Assembly: GCF_041296385.1 (NCBI RefSeq)
Contig: NW_027183804.1
Coordinates: 2,976,001-3,040,000, forward strand
Direction of reading: 5' to 3'
Length of the DNA stretch: 64,000 nucleotides
From: Aphelocoma coerulescens
Lineage: Eukaryota; Chordata; Aves; Passeriformes; Corvidae
A program made the position numbers and the translations under genes. Below are positions 40,614 to 52,240 of the stretch, in pieces (positions within the stretch are counted from its first letter, which is position 1; every line of letters starts with the position of its first letter). The notes beneath the pieces were generated by a model that saw only the letters and a program-made list of their open reading frames with translations, searched no databases and was not told the origin of the DNA.

Positions 40614-41975
40614 TGTCATAGGTTAGCAAGCATAGTCCCAGAAGGGATGTCCTTGCTAAGGGGTGCTTACAGCTTCCTCTGGGACCTGATAGAACCTATC
40701 AGCTGGCCAGTTTGAATATGGACAACTCTTTAAGCCACTTAAAGTTGTGACTGCCTCTGTGATACACACTTAAGAATAGACAAACTTCCCCCCAAGCTCT
40801 CTCTCGTTTCCGGCACTGGGACAGGTGGCTGCAGGCCCCGTGCGGGGGCCAGCGGGCCCAGCCAGGCCCTGCTTGGGCCAGGCCAGGCTGGGCCACGGCC
40901 AGCCTGGAGCCATGGGCCTGTTCCAGCCGTGGAACCCCCCCACTGCCTTGCCGTGGGCAGACGGAGCGGCTCGGAACCCCCTGCCCTCCACTGCGGCCGA
41001 GATTCAGCAAAGCGGCACCTCTGTCCGGCAGAGGTCCGGTGACCAACAGCGATAAGCCACATTCCAGCTGCAAGGCCGAGGTGAGATTAACCCTTTTTTT
41101 GCTGTGAAGAGCTGAAAACCTGAGGGAAGAGAGAGAGGAGATGCTTAAAGCTCAAAGTCTGTTGTGAAGCTATGATATATCAGAGTATCCCATTGTAATT
41201 TCATGAAGATATGGGGGGTGGAGTGTTCAACTCGTAAGCAGAAGCACCTGCGCTGAGATAGGCAGATGCTGACGCAGCTGTAATTTCATGAGAAGTTTGG
41301 ACAGAGAGAGATGAACCAGATGAGGACTTTTGCTCCAAATGCGAAAGGAGAAAAACCTCAATTCCTAGAGATGCTCCCAGAGATAGTCCTAATGATGAAG
41401 AGGAGGAAGACCCTTTGCTCCCAGGGAAGGAGAAGGGCCTCTGTTTTTTTTGTTTCTGAACAGCTCAACCTTAAAATTGTACCCCAAAAAACTTCAAGAG
41501 TGGACCCTCAAAAGCAGTTGCGGGAAAAGCTGCAAGTTGGGGGAAGGGACTCACATCGCGAGCAGAGAGACTCCTCTTCCTAAATGGACTGAACAATATT
41601 TGGAAGTGGGTGGCTGTCTCGGTGTGATACTGTTTTCATAGCACGAGCAAGAAGAGACTTCTCTTTCTAAATGGACTGAACAAGGTTATGATGGAAGTGG
41701 TAAACAGACTGAGCATCTTAAGGGTTGTCTTCTTACATTCTCAGTGGGAGAAGGGAGGAAGGTGGGGGGAGGAGGAGAGTTCTAAAGGTGGTATAATTTA
41801 TTTTTTCCTTCTTTTAGGTCTGTTAATAAACTTCTTCATATTCTTTCAAGTTTGCTGCCTGCTTTGCATTTCTCCTAATTCTTATCTCACAGAAGATAAA
41901 GAGTAATGAGTATTTTAGACCAAACCAGCACACTAAATTGGTGTTTCTGCCCGGTTACAAACCCAACCCGCGACA
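40614..41975 (+). mobile_element. LTR-like element, 1362 bp
   Basis: It starts TGTCATAGGTTAGC and ends AACCCGCGACA, with AATAAA at 41825-41830 about 145 bp before the end, so it reads rightward. The flanks AACCC and GCACA do not match. The right end lies directly against a truncated LTR of another family, so its insertion context was rearranged. Confidence 0.6.
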
Positions 41976-42877
41976 GCACAGAAATTAACTTTGTGCATTT
42001 CTGTGCTTTCAACTGAGCCTGAGAGGGGGGAGAGGAAAAAAAAACCGGACAAACTTCTCAGAGCGTTTGTTCAAGGACACACATACACACTCCTCTGCAT
42101 CCTGCTTGCAGCAAGGGTGGAGGAAGCAACCTTCTTGCTTTTGAGCCAGTTTTCAGCTCCTTTTCTCTGCAGGGAGATGGAGAGTTGAACTTTGTTTTCC
42201 TGGGACTCCGGGGGTTTCTTTCGCTTCTTCTCTTCTTGACTGTTTCAACATCAGACCACACCGGGAGAATTTTCTACCAAGGTGGGGGCCCTGAATGTGG
42301 GCCCATGAGCCAGCTCCAAGGAGGAGGAGGGAGACTACACCTCCAGAAGTGTTGGGGTTCCTCCCCCCTGCCATGAGGTCATGGGAGAGGGGACCCTGGG
42401 GTAGAGGCATGGCCTGGGCACGGGGGTCTCCCTGCTCCCTGCTCACATGTGCCCTAATCCTGTTCAGCACTGGTTATTTTGTGTTGCCCTGTGCGAGGAG
42501 GGCCCTGGTTGTCCCTTGATTGCTCAGTTCTTTGGCAGTGCCCCGCCCATGTGGCTGGAGAAGAAAGAGCTCTGAAACTTCTCTCAAGAATCGCTCCCTA
42601 TTTCTTTCCACGGGCCTCGCTGTCTAGGGATGTTTCAGGAGACCCCACTGAAACACGGAAGGACTCTCCAATTATCCCAGGTTTCTCTCCACAGCGAGAG
42701 GTTTGAATATTTAGCATTGTTATCCTTTTGCTGTGTGTTTGTTAAATAAACAGTTTCTATCTCTTTCACTTTCTTCCCAGGAAAATTCTTTTTTCCCCGA
42801 ACCTGGTGGGGGAGGGCTGGGTGTAACCTGCCTTCTACCAGAGGATATTTTCCTCCAAATTTGTCCAGACCGGCACA
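41976..42877 (+). mobile_element. Solo LTR of the 946-bp family, inverted and 5' truncated
   Basis: It is the reverse complement of 23300-24245, lacking about 45-70 bp at its left end, and ending CGGCACA at 42877. AATAAA is at 42745-42750. Confidence 0.85.
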
Positions 42878-43615
42878 GCCTGTCCTTTCCCTGGGTCTCT
42901 GTTGCAGATGGAAGCTGCTGGTGCCATTCTCAGCTTGAAGCCCTCTTTTGATGCAAGCAGATGTTGCCAGCTGTGTTCAGCAGCTGTGGCTCAATGTTTC
43001 TGCAAAGCTTTTGTGTTCCTCATGGAACCAAGGAGCCTTTGTGACACTGCAGGGGCTGATGGCATCAAGGAGACAATTGTGACAGTACAGAACCTCCTAG
43101 AAACAAGGCTCCATGGTGACACCGTGGGGAATCATGGAATCAAGGAGCCCATTGTGACACGGCCAGGCCGCATGGAACCAATGGTCCATTGTTACACTGC
43201 GGATTCAAGAAGACCATGGTGACACCACGGAGCATCATGGAACCATACGTCCATTGTGACACAGCGGGGCCTCATGGAAACAAGGGCACCATTGTGGCAA
43301 AGCAGGGCCTAATGGAAGCATGGAGAGCATTGGGACATTGTGGGGAATCATGGAAGCATGGAGAGCATTGTGACACTAAGGAAACTCCTGGAACCAAGAT
43401 GACCACTGGCACATCATGGAACCTCATGGAAGCAAGCCTCCATGATGACTTTGGAGGGCCTCATGGAGCACAGGATCCATTGTGACACAGCAGGACCTGG
43501 TGCAACCAAGGAGCCTTTGTGATACTCCAGATGCGCATGGAAGCCAGGGTGCACTGAGACACAGCGGGGCCTTGTTGGAACCAAAGACACCTCTGCAAAA
43601 AGCAGGCGAGCTCAT
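42878..43615. repeat. 37-bp minisatellite array, inverted copy
   Basis: The reverse complement of the array at 22690-23299 with its flank. It is cut at 43615 by an ERV-L-type LTR. Confidence 0.85.
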
Positions 43616-44365
43616 TGTCTTGGTTTTAAAAGACAGGTGCCTGCTAATGAAGGCAGAAGCCTCCCTTGAAGTGGCAGATATAACCCCTTCCCCTCTTAGT
43701 TATTATAATTTTGAAATCAAGGGTCTTTAGGCAAAGATGTGGGAAATAGGAATAACAGCTCTTTACTATTATATATATAACCAATCAAACAAACAACAAC
43801 AACTCTGGCAGTAACAGCAAACACAAACCCAGTCCCAGCCTTCTCGGCTGTCGGGCCCTTTCCCCTCGGGTGCAGTTCCGCTCGCAGCCGGCAGGGGCGC
43901 TGGCGGCTCCCTGTGAGCAGGGCAGGTGCGATGGTTCCCCCGCGGCTGCAGGGGGCGCTCCGGAGCGAGCTCGGGGAGCACGCGGCACCGGTGCCCTGGG
44001 ATCCCGGGAAGGGATGGAACAAAGGCTTCACAAACCCCTGGGCAGCCGATCCCGGTGTCCGGCCGGACCCTCGGGAACAGCAGGCTGGAACGGCAGGGAT
44101 GAGCACAAATCCCGGGTGGCAGACGCGATGTATCCAAGCGGGGAACCCCCCCGGAGGCCCAGGCAGGCAGGGCGAGCACGGCTACAACGAAGCGAAGGCT
44201 CGAAGCAGCAGCGGGGCAGGGCAGCCACAGCCCGGCCTCCAGTGGGATAGGGAAGGTGGGCCGGGGGTCCTGGGATCTTTGTCCGCGGAAAGAAAAAATG
44301 GCCGAAAAGAACCAGCAGCTTCTCCCTCCGAGAACGCCGAGAGCGACTGACCCCACAGCCAGGTC
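43616..44365 (-). mobile_element. ERV-L-like solo LTR, truncated
   Basis: It starts TGTCTTGGTTTTAAAAGACAGG on the plus strand and follows the LTRs at 29507 and 35901 with moderate divergence, then stops matching at about 44365. It is older than the full-length element. The far end and right target site are missing. Confidence 0.8.
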
Positions 44366-44755
44366 CATGTCCGTGCTCCCAGCGCTGCTCCCAGCCCTAA
44401 TCTGTGGGGATGGGAATGTCCCGCTCCCTTCCCGGGGCAGGCTCACACCTGAGCCAGGTGTGCAGGGCAGGACCTTGCCCTGAGCCCAAGCCCTGTCCCC
44501 CCTGCAGGATCTGCTTCCCATCGGCCTCTTCCTCCTGTGGCCCCAAGCCCAGCTCGGTGCTGAACGAAGGGCGCTGGGCCGGGGTCATCCCCCGGCGGGG
44601 GCTGCGCACCCCCTCTGCCCCCTCCCCAAATTCCCTCCCGGGGCAGCAGGGGCTGGCTCAGGAGCCCTGTGGGCAGGGAAAAGGGGGTGACACCGGGATG
44701 GGGGGGTCACACATGCTCTGGGGGGACACACACGGCCCCTGGGGACCCCCCTCAC

Positions 44756-44839
44756 CTTCTCCTGCAGTGTCAGGAGGATGAACCCCAACATGGAGCCCCT
44801 GACCCCCAGCAGCATCTTGGGGGTTGGGTCTGGTGGCAG
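44756..44839 (-). pseudogene. MHC class II beta transmembrane exon relic (copy C)
   Basis: 84 bp with the same boundaries as 3421-3504 and a PKMLLGVRGSMLGFILLTL core. No other IIB exon is adjacent. Confidence 0.55.
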
Positions 44840-45896
44840 CTTTGGGGTCTGGGGGAGAGGCCCTAAAAGCCCGTCCCAGCCCCACAGCCACTACCAGACC
44901 CCTCAAACCACACCACAGCTCCCAGCCAGGACTCCCCCAACCACTCCCTGCAATAGAAATGGCTCCAAAAGCCACCAAATCCCCTTTCCATCTCCCCCAA
45001 CACCCACCCAAATTCACTCCAAGCCACACAACCCTGCACCCACCCCAAAACTCCCTCACAGACTGCCCCAAAAGCCCCCCAAAGCCCGTCCCAGCACCAT
45101 AAGTGGCTCCAAGGGCCACAAAAGCCCCTCCCAGTCCCCCAAGGCACCCCCAGACCCTCTCCACCCCCCCTGGCACCGACCAGGACAGGCTGGGGGACAG
45201 GAACATCCACAGCCCAGAGCAGCTCGGGCACTTCAGCAGCGATTTGGGCACTTTGGAGGTCACACCCCAAAGGGAGAGACCCAGGCCAGGGACTGGGACA
45301 GACAACCAGAATTCCTGTAGAACAGACGGGCTCAGGTGGACACGTTCTGCCAGCACAACTGTGAGATTGTGGCCCCAGTCTGCCTGGCTTCGTGGCTTCA
45401 CAACACTCAGATCCTCCCAAATATTCCCCTGAACCCCAAATTCACCCCCAAATTCAGGTAAAATGGTGCCGCTTTAGATCTCTTTGTTTAATTTCTTTAT
45501 TTCTACCCCAATTTTGGTTGTTTCAGTGGGATTAACACAGAAATTACTTAGGCTGCAGAAGATCTCCAAGATCATCCAGGGTTGCTTGATACCACCAGAG
45601 AAAACAATTGGAGAGAGCAGATGAAAATTTTAGAGTGTAAAGGTAAAAAATCAGCTCCTCCCAATGAATTTCCAATGACGATCTGAGTCCCGATGGATGT
45701 TCCTGCCCCTGCGTTCACCCAGGTACCTCCGGGGATCCAGGAGAACGTGGAGAGCACCAGCCAGGGGTCTTCCCAACACGGATCACAGGGAATGTGGGTC
45801 ACCAGGGCTCTGCCAAACGTGGCTCCTCTGATGGGAGATGGAGCTGGAGCAGAGGACAAAGCTCTTCCCGCAGTCGGGGCACTCGCAGGGCTTCCC

Positions 45897-46888
45897 TTAG
45901 CGGTGCCTCCGTTGGTGTCGGGTCAAGTGAGAGCTGCTGGAGAAGCTCTTCCCACACTGGGGACACTCGTAGGGCCTCTCCCCGGTGTGGATGTGCCAGT
46001 GGGTGACGAGGGTGGAGTTGCGGTTGAAGCCCTTCCTGCAGTCGGGGCAGCGGAAGGGCCTCTCATCCGTGTGAATCCGCTCGTGCCGGAGGACAGTGGA
46101 GCTGGTCTGAAACCTCTTCCCACACTTGGAACACTCGTAGGGCCTCTCCCCAGTGTGGATGCACCGGTGGGTGACGAGGTGGGAGTTGTACCTGAATCCC
46201 TTCCTGCAGTCGGGGCAGCGGAAGGGCCTCTCATCCGTGTGAATCCGCTGGTGCCGGAGGAGAGTGGAGCTGGTCTGAAACCTCTTCTCACACTCAGGAC
46301 ACTCATAAGGCTTTTCCCCGGTGTGGATCCTCTGGTGATTGATCAGGCTGGAGCTGTACCTGAAGCTCTTCCCACATTCCCCACACTTGTGGGGCTTCTC
46401 CCCATTGTGAAGCTGCTCATGAACCACCAGCTCTGACCTCTGGCTGGATCTCCGGCCACCTTCCCAGCACAGGGTTGGTCTTTCCTCCTCAGAGCACCCT
46501 GGGCTGCGTTTGCAGCCCCTCCTCCTGTGGGATCTCCGGGGCTTTTCCTCCCCATTGGATTCCTGAGCTGTGGAGCCGCTCAAAACGGCCTCTTCCACCA
46601 GGTTCTGCCCTGGGGATTTGTCCTCCCTGGGCTCCGTGCTCAGCTGCTTGTCTGGGGAGGAAGGACAAGGAGAGGATGGGATTTGCCTCCGTGCCACAGG
46701 GAAGGGGAAGGAGATCCCCCCAGTCCGTCCCCGGCAGGACGGCGTCGGCAGCGGGGTTGTCCTGCAGCCGGGGGCGATGCTGGGCTGGGAGATGGAGCAG
46801 GAGAGAGGGGGAAAGGGGCACTGACTTCCTCCTCACCTGCCTGGGGCTCCTGGGGCATCTTCCTCTTCCTCACAGCTTCCTCCTCCAT
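45897..46888 (-). CDS. C2H2 zinc-finger protein, copy C (2 coding exons, 6 fingers)
   Basis: Exons 46837-46888 (ATG 46886-46888) and 45897-46651 with the family splice sites. After the acidic/basic N-terminus and a degenerate finger come six C2H2 fingers. The array contains a two-finger block (FQTSS... then [10 protein letters not shown]...) repeated once, so it has one finger more than copies A and B. Key finger contact residues differ from A and B, which suggests a different DNA target. The poly(A) signal is at 45496-45501. The TAA is again followed by a vestigial finger. Confidence 0.8.
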
Positions 46889-47766
46889 CTGGCCAAGGGT
46901 TGGGAATGGGAAATCCTGGTTTGGGGAGAAACAAGGGATGAGCCCATTTACTTTACAGGTCCCTCTGCCAAGTCTGTCTCTAGAAGTCACTGGGCACTGT
47001 GTGTCCATAAAAATCTGCTCTCAAAAAGCCTCTCAGGAGTTCCCTGTCTCTGGTCTCTCCCCTTTGGTGTTTGGGGGTTCCCCCCTGTCCCAGCTGCTGG
47101 GGGTCCCTCTTTTATTGGGGTCCCCCTCTCTACTTGGTCTCCACCCTCCCCAGGCTGCTGGGACTCCAGGAATCCAAAAGCTCCCCGCTTTGGTCTCCCC
47201 ACTTAGGGATGCGGGGGGTTATGGGATCCCCAGGTCCCTTCTCCCCTCATTCTCTGCTTCGGGGTGCAGGGGGTCCAAGGAGTCCCCCCTCCCCCTCTCC
47301 AGGCTGTTGAGGGTCCTGCGAATGGCGGCGCTCCCCCCTCTCTGGGCTCCCCACTTTGGGGCCCTGGGGCTCACAGGGGTTCGCTCCTCCAGACTGCCGG
47401 GGCTCCCCTGGTCCCGGCACTGCCCCTCTCTGCTCGTCCCACTCTGGGGGTCCCGAGGTTCCCCCTCTGGCTCTCCCAAGGGGTCCCGCAGCCCCCTGGC
47501 TCCAGGCTGGAGGTGGCCGTGACTGACTCGGGTAGACCCAGCCCCCACCACGGGGCGTACCCCACATCCCCCTGCCCGCTGCCAGGGCTCTGCTGGCACT
47601 GCCACCGGGACCCCCAGAAACACCTCCTGGGGACCCCCAATGTCCTCACAAGGGGCATTTTCTGCTCAGCTTTGGAGTTCTTCATTCTCCAAACATCCCC
47701 CCCAAAAAAACCCAACCCAGGGAACCCCCCTGGGATATCTGGGCCGAGCTCCCCCTCCCCGGGCAC

Positions 47767-47806
47767 CTGCGGGATGGGGGGCGATGATCCCACGGGTGGG
47801 GGGCTG
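47767..47806 (-). other. Diverged 5' exon of zinc-finger unit C
   Basis: On the minus strand a segment ending CCCGCAG before GTGCCC, aligned with 6278-6317. Upstream of it the unit breaks off. Confidence 0.4.
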
Positions 47807-47829
47807 TGAATTCAGGGAGCGCTCAACCT

Positions 47830-49760
47830 CATGTGGGGAGTGACTGGGTCTGAACTGGGGGCAACTGGGTTCAACTGGAACCACACTGGGAGATAATGGG
47901 AGCAGCTGTGCCCATGCTGGGGTCATACTGGGATCCTAATGGAACTGACTGGGATGATACTGGGAGTGTCTGAGGATGACTGTGACCATACTGGAATCAG
48001 ACTGGGAGGGACTGGAAAGGTGCTGGACATGACTGGAACCATACTGGAGGTGACTGGGAGCAACAGAGACCGTGCTGAGAGCAAATGGGATTGTATTTGG
48101 AGTAACTGGGAGTGACTGGATTCATACTGGGAGCAACTGGGCCCACACTGGGAGTGACAGGGAGTCACTCTGGGCATGACTGGAATAATACTGGGAGTAT
48201 CTGGGACTGACTGGGGTCATACTGGGAGTGACTGTAACCATGCTGGGGGTGACTGGGATCATACTGGCATTGAGAGGGAGCAGTTGGGATCACATTTGGG
48301 GACACTGGGACCATACTGGAAGTGACTGGACCATACTGGAAGTAACTACGGGTCCTACTGGGGCCATACTGGGAGGCACTGGAATTACAGCAGGTGTGAA
48401 TGGAACCATGCTGGGGGTTGCTGGGAGCTGCTGGGCCCATGTTGGGAGGAAAATGTGGCCACATTGGGAGCAACTGGGATCAACTGGAAGGTACTGGAAC
48501 CATGCTGAGGGCACTGAGACCACAACTGAGGCCACAACTGGGGCCACAACTGGGATCATACTGGGAGCAACTGGGACCATACTTTGGGAAACTGACAGAA
48601 ACTGGGATCATGCTGGAGGACCCTGGAAGTAACTGGGAAAGACTGGGATCATTCTGCGGTAACTGGAACCTTACTGGGGCAACTGGGAGTGCCTGGCAAT
48701 GACTACAAACATGCTGAGGGCAACTGGGATATACTGGGAGTGTCTGTAACCATACTGGGGGTGACTGGAATCACACTGGAAACAGCTGGGATCATGCTGG
48801 GGGGAAATGAGACCATGCTGGGGGCACCTGGGAGCAACTGGATCTATGCTGGGGGAAACTGGGCATGACTGGGACTATTCTAGGGGCAACTGGGATCATA
48901 CTGGAATCACAGTGGGTCCATGCTGGGGGAGACGGGGATCATACTGAGGGTGACTGGAATCATACTGGGATTGACTGGGAGTGGCTGTGAGCAACTGGAA
49001 TTGTGCTGAATGCAGCTGGAAAGAAATGGGAGTGACTGGGAGCATGCTGGGGGTGACTGGGATATACTGGGAGAGACAGGGAGTCACGGGGATCATACTG
49101 GAGGCTACTGGGCTCATGCTGGCATTGACAGGGAGCAACTGGGAACACCCTGGGGGCCACTGGCATCCTACTGGGAGTGACGGGGGCCTTGCTGGGATTA
49201 TAGCGGGTGTCAGTGGGGGTTACAGGGAGCTACCAGGCCCATGCTGAGCTCCTACTGGGGATGCACTGGGAGGAACTGGGAATGATAGGATGCATGCTGG
49301 TGACAACTGGGATGTACTGGCAGGGGCTGGGATAAATCTGGGGGCAAATGATCCCTGCTGAGGTAACTGGGAGTGCCTGGGAATGACCACGAGAATGGTC
49401 AGGGCAACTGGGATATACTGGGAGTGTCTGAGACCATGTGGGTGCTGACTGGGACCACACTGGGTGTGACTGGGAACGTGCTGGGGGCAACTGGGAGCAA
49501 TTGTGAGTGACTGGGGCCCTGCTGGGAGAGTCTGGCATCATACTGGGAGTGACTGGGACTATGCTGGGGCAACTGGGAGAACTGGGAACACACTGGACAA
49601 AAGTGGGAGCAACTGGGAGCAACTGAGACTGTGCTGGGGGCAAATTGCATCATAATGGGGAATGACTGGGAGTGACTGGGTTCATACTGGGAGCAACAGG
49701 GAGTGAGGGGAAATGACCAGGATCATACTGGGATCATACTGGGCTCATACTGGGACTGAT
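47830..49760. repeat. ACTGGGA-type minisatellite, about 1.9 kb
   Basis: Phrases ACTGGGATCATACTGGGAGTGACTGGGA and variants fill the block with a basic period near 10-11 bp and higher-order mixing. No gene. A short related stretch is at 56690-56930. Confidence 0.92.
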
Positions 49761-49814
49761 GAGGAAACTGGAACCACTCGGGGAGGGAACGGGGCTCCTA
49801 GTGGGAGCAGACCT

Positions 49815-49990
49815 TCCCGAGCCCGGGACCCCCGAGCCCCTTTCCAGCCCCGGGACCCCCGAGCCCCTTTCCCGAGCCCGGGACCCCCGAGCCCCTTTCC
49901 CGGCCCCAAGACCCCCGAGCCCCTTTCCCACCCCCGGGACCCCCGAGCCCCTTTCCCACCACCGGGACCCCCGAGCCCCTTTCCCGGCCG
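49815..49990. repeat. 27-28-bp tandem repeat (GGGACCCCCGAGCCCCTTTC)
   Basis: About six units with starts at 49825, 49852 and 49880, for example. It replaces the zinc-finger exons expected in this position of unit E. Confidence 0.9.
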
Positions 49991-49999
49991 TGCCGCCCC

Positions 50000-50700
50000 T
50001 GCAGCCCCCAGACCCCCCCGCCGGGGTCCCGCCAATCCCAGGGGTCCCCCCTCTCGGGGTCCCCGCTTTGGGCTTCTGGGGCTCTCCTCTCTCCGGGGTC
50101 CCGCTTAGGGAAGCCGCGGCTCTCCCGGGGGTCCCCAAAACCGGTGTCCCCCCGCCCCCCCGGCCCCGCGCCGTCCCCACGGGGCCCCGGCAGAGCTCGG
50201 AGGGCCCGGCCCGGGAAGCCCAACCCCCACCGCGGGGGGACCCGCATCCCCCCGCCCCCGCCGGGGCTCTGCCGCCACCGACACCGGGACCCCCAAAAAC
50301 ACCTCCCGGGACCCCCCGATATCCGCCCGAGGGGCATCTGCGGCTCGCCTTTGGAGTCCCGCAAGCTCCAAACATCGCGCCGCCCGCCCCGACAGAGAGG
50401 ATGAAACTGCGAGCCCCAAATAGATTCCTGGGAGCTCCAAATATCCCTCCCCCCTCCAAAAGCACCGCCCGGGATGTTTGGGCCGAGCTCCCCCTCCCCG
50501 GGCACCTGCGGGATGCGGGGCGGGCGATGCTCCCGGCCCGAGCGGCTGCGGATGCAGAGAGCGCTGCCCGCACGTGGAGCCTCCTCCGCCTGCTCCGCCT
50601 CCTCCTTCTTCCCCCCGGCCCTCCTCTTCCTCCTCCTCTGTCCCGCCTCCTCTTCCTCCTGCCCTTCCTCCGTCGCTGCGGCCGCGGCCCGGGAGCTCTC
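50000..50700 (-). pseudogene. Promoter-end fragment of a zinc-finger unit (unit E)
   Basis: The minus strand shows the GC-rich promoter (50580-50700), the 5' exon ending CCCGCAG before GTGCCC (50506 leftward), and the first-intron phrases common to the family, all very CpG-rich. The coding exons are absent. It may retain promoter activity. Confidence 0.5.
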
Positions 50701-51190
50701 GGGGCAGCGGGGCCGGGCCGGGCCACGATGGGAAAGGGCTGGGTCAGCCCAGGGCGAGCTGGGGCAGCGGAGGTTTGGGGCAACAATGGGAAAGGGGTGG
50801 GAGAGGGGGGATCCGGGGAGGTGGGACAGCGGGAAAGGGGTCCCACTGGGGTCCCCCAGTTAACCCCAGCAGCCCCAAACCCCGTCCCAGCCCTCCCCGT
50901 TCCCTCCCCACCCCCGGCTGAGTGGGGGGCTCAGCCCAGGACCCGTCGCCGTTCGGGGCTCCCCCGAGTGCAGCAAACGGGAGAGTGCCCCCCGGGTGAA
51001 ATTTTGGGGTTCGCTCTGCCATCGGCGCTTTAAGATGCCCCAGGAAAGTCGGTGCCCACTATAACTCCCGTTAAAAGGGCAACACCACTCCCGTTGATTC
51101 CGGCAGCGGAGCCCCGGGGGGAGGGGGGGTGTGGGGGTCCCGGCAGGGTTTGGGGGTCCCGGCAGGGTTTGGGGGTCCCGGCGGGGTTTG
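50701..51190. other. GC-rich spacer between unit E and FLOT1 exons
   Basis: No coding signal recognised; short G-rich and C-rich repeats only, including three GGTTTGGGGGTCCCGGC phrases at 51140-51190. Confidence 0.4.
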
Positions 51191-51196
51191 GGGGTA

Positions 51197-51260
51197 CCTG
51201 GGTGGTGCCGATGATGGCGATGGGGACCCCGTGCTGGGTCTGAACATTCGCGAGGGGCTC
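51197..51260 (-). pseudogene. Degenerate duplicate of a FLOT1 exon (distal)
   Basis: It keeps a CCCCAG-type acceptor side, a QTQHGVPIAIIGTTQ core and a CAG|GTACC donor, parallel to the [15 protein letters not shown] end of the exon at 51620-51710. It is shorter at its 5' side. Confidence 0.55.
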
Positions 51261-51377
51261 CTGGGGGGTTTTGTGGGTCCCGGTGGTTTTGTGGGTTCCC
51301 GAGGGGGGTTTTCAGGAGTCCCAAAGTGGGGGTTTGGGTGATCCCGGTGGGAATATTTGTGTGTCCCAAGGCTGTTT

Positions 51378-51440
51378 TGGAGTCCCTGCCGGTGATGGAG
51401 ATGGGGACCCTGTGCCAGTTATAAACCTTCTCAAGGGGGT
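51378..51440 (-). pseudogene. Degenerate duplicate of a FLOT1 exon (middle)
   Basis: The minus strand reads EKVYNWHRVPISITGRD, a diverged version of the same exon; splice sites are lost. Confidence 0.5.
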
Positions 51441-51619
51441 CCGGGGGGTGTTGGGAGGTCCCGTGGGAATTTTGGTGTCCTGAGAGGGTTTTGGGGGGTC
51501 TGTATGGGGCTTTGCATCCTGGGGAGTTTTTGGAGGGTCCCGGGGATATTTTCGGGGTCCCAGGAGAGGTTGGGGTTCCCCGGGGGGGTGTTGGGGATTC
51601 CCGGGAGGTTTTGGGGTAC

Positions 51620-51863
51620 CTGGGCGATGCCGGTGACAGAGCTGGGGACCCCGTGCCGGGTATGAACCTTCTCGCTGCGCACGGGCAGCGTCAGCGTGTT
51701 CAGGGAGATCCTGGGGGGCCCGGGGGGTTCACCCCAAATCCCGGGGGACCCCAAATGCTGAGGGACCCCGCGAACTCCCCTCACCGCTGGATCTGCTGCA
51801 GGCAGGGGGGCACCAGCACTCGGCTCCCACCCCCCACTCTCACGGGGGGGCTGCAGAAGAAAT
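51620..51863 (-). pseudogene. FLOT1: Flotillin-1: two adjacent 5' coding exons
   Basis: Exon 51785-51863 reads [19 protein letters not shown] then CLQQIQ, and exon 51620-51710 reads [20 protein letters not shown] then [10 protein letters not shown]. The CG|G junction forms the Arg between them, GT-AG sites are intact, and the 91-bp exon has the expected length. This is the start of the flotillin SPFH/PHB domain, a membrane-raft scaffold protein. The upstream ATG exon is replaced by a 30-bp minisatellite, and the following exons are not found; instead two degenerate copies of the last exon follow. So it is a fragment here, or the gene is broken by the assembly. Confidence 0.75.
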
Positions 51864-51879
51864 CTGGGGGGCACAGACG

Positions 51880-52240
51880 GGTGAATGGGAGCTGGGGGTC
51901 CAGGCCTGGGAGCCGAGGGCTGGTGGTTCCAGAGCTGGGTGAGGGGGCTGGGCATGGTCCAGGGCTGGATGCTGGGAGCTGGGGGGATCCAGGGCTGGGT
52001 GATGGGAGCTGGGGGATCCAGGGCTGGATGCTGGGAGCTGGGGGGATCCAGGGCTGGATGCTGGGAGTTGGGGGGATCCCGGGCTGGATGATGGGAGCTG
52101 GGGGGATCCAGGGCTGGGTGATGGGAGCTGGGGGGATCCAGGACTGGATGATGGGAGCTGGGGGGATCCAGGGCTGGATGATGGGAGCTGGGGGGATCCA
52201 GGGCTGGATGATGGCAGCTGGGGGGATCCAGGGCTGATGC
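51880..52240. repeat. 30-bp tandem repeat with GGATCC cores
   Basis: About 11 units of GGATGATGGGAGCTGGGGGG-ATCCAGGGCT. It lies directly upstream of the FLOT1 exons. Confidence 0.93.

Larger units (their letters stand above)
44390..47820 (-). repeat. Zinc-finger unit copy C
   Basis: Matches 3055-6330 of copy A with clear divergence, more so in the first intron. It keeps the IIB transmembrane exon relic, poly(A) signal, two coding exons and the 5' exon donor, and ends in ACTGGGA minisatellite instead of the GC-rich promoter. Confidence 0.85.

Noticed and set aside
49734..51033. Frames of 370-424 codons on both strands
   Set aside because: CpG-rich and tandem-repeat DNA; no domain. The block is explained as a unit-E promoter fragment plus a 27-28-bp repeat.
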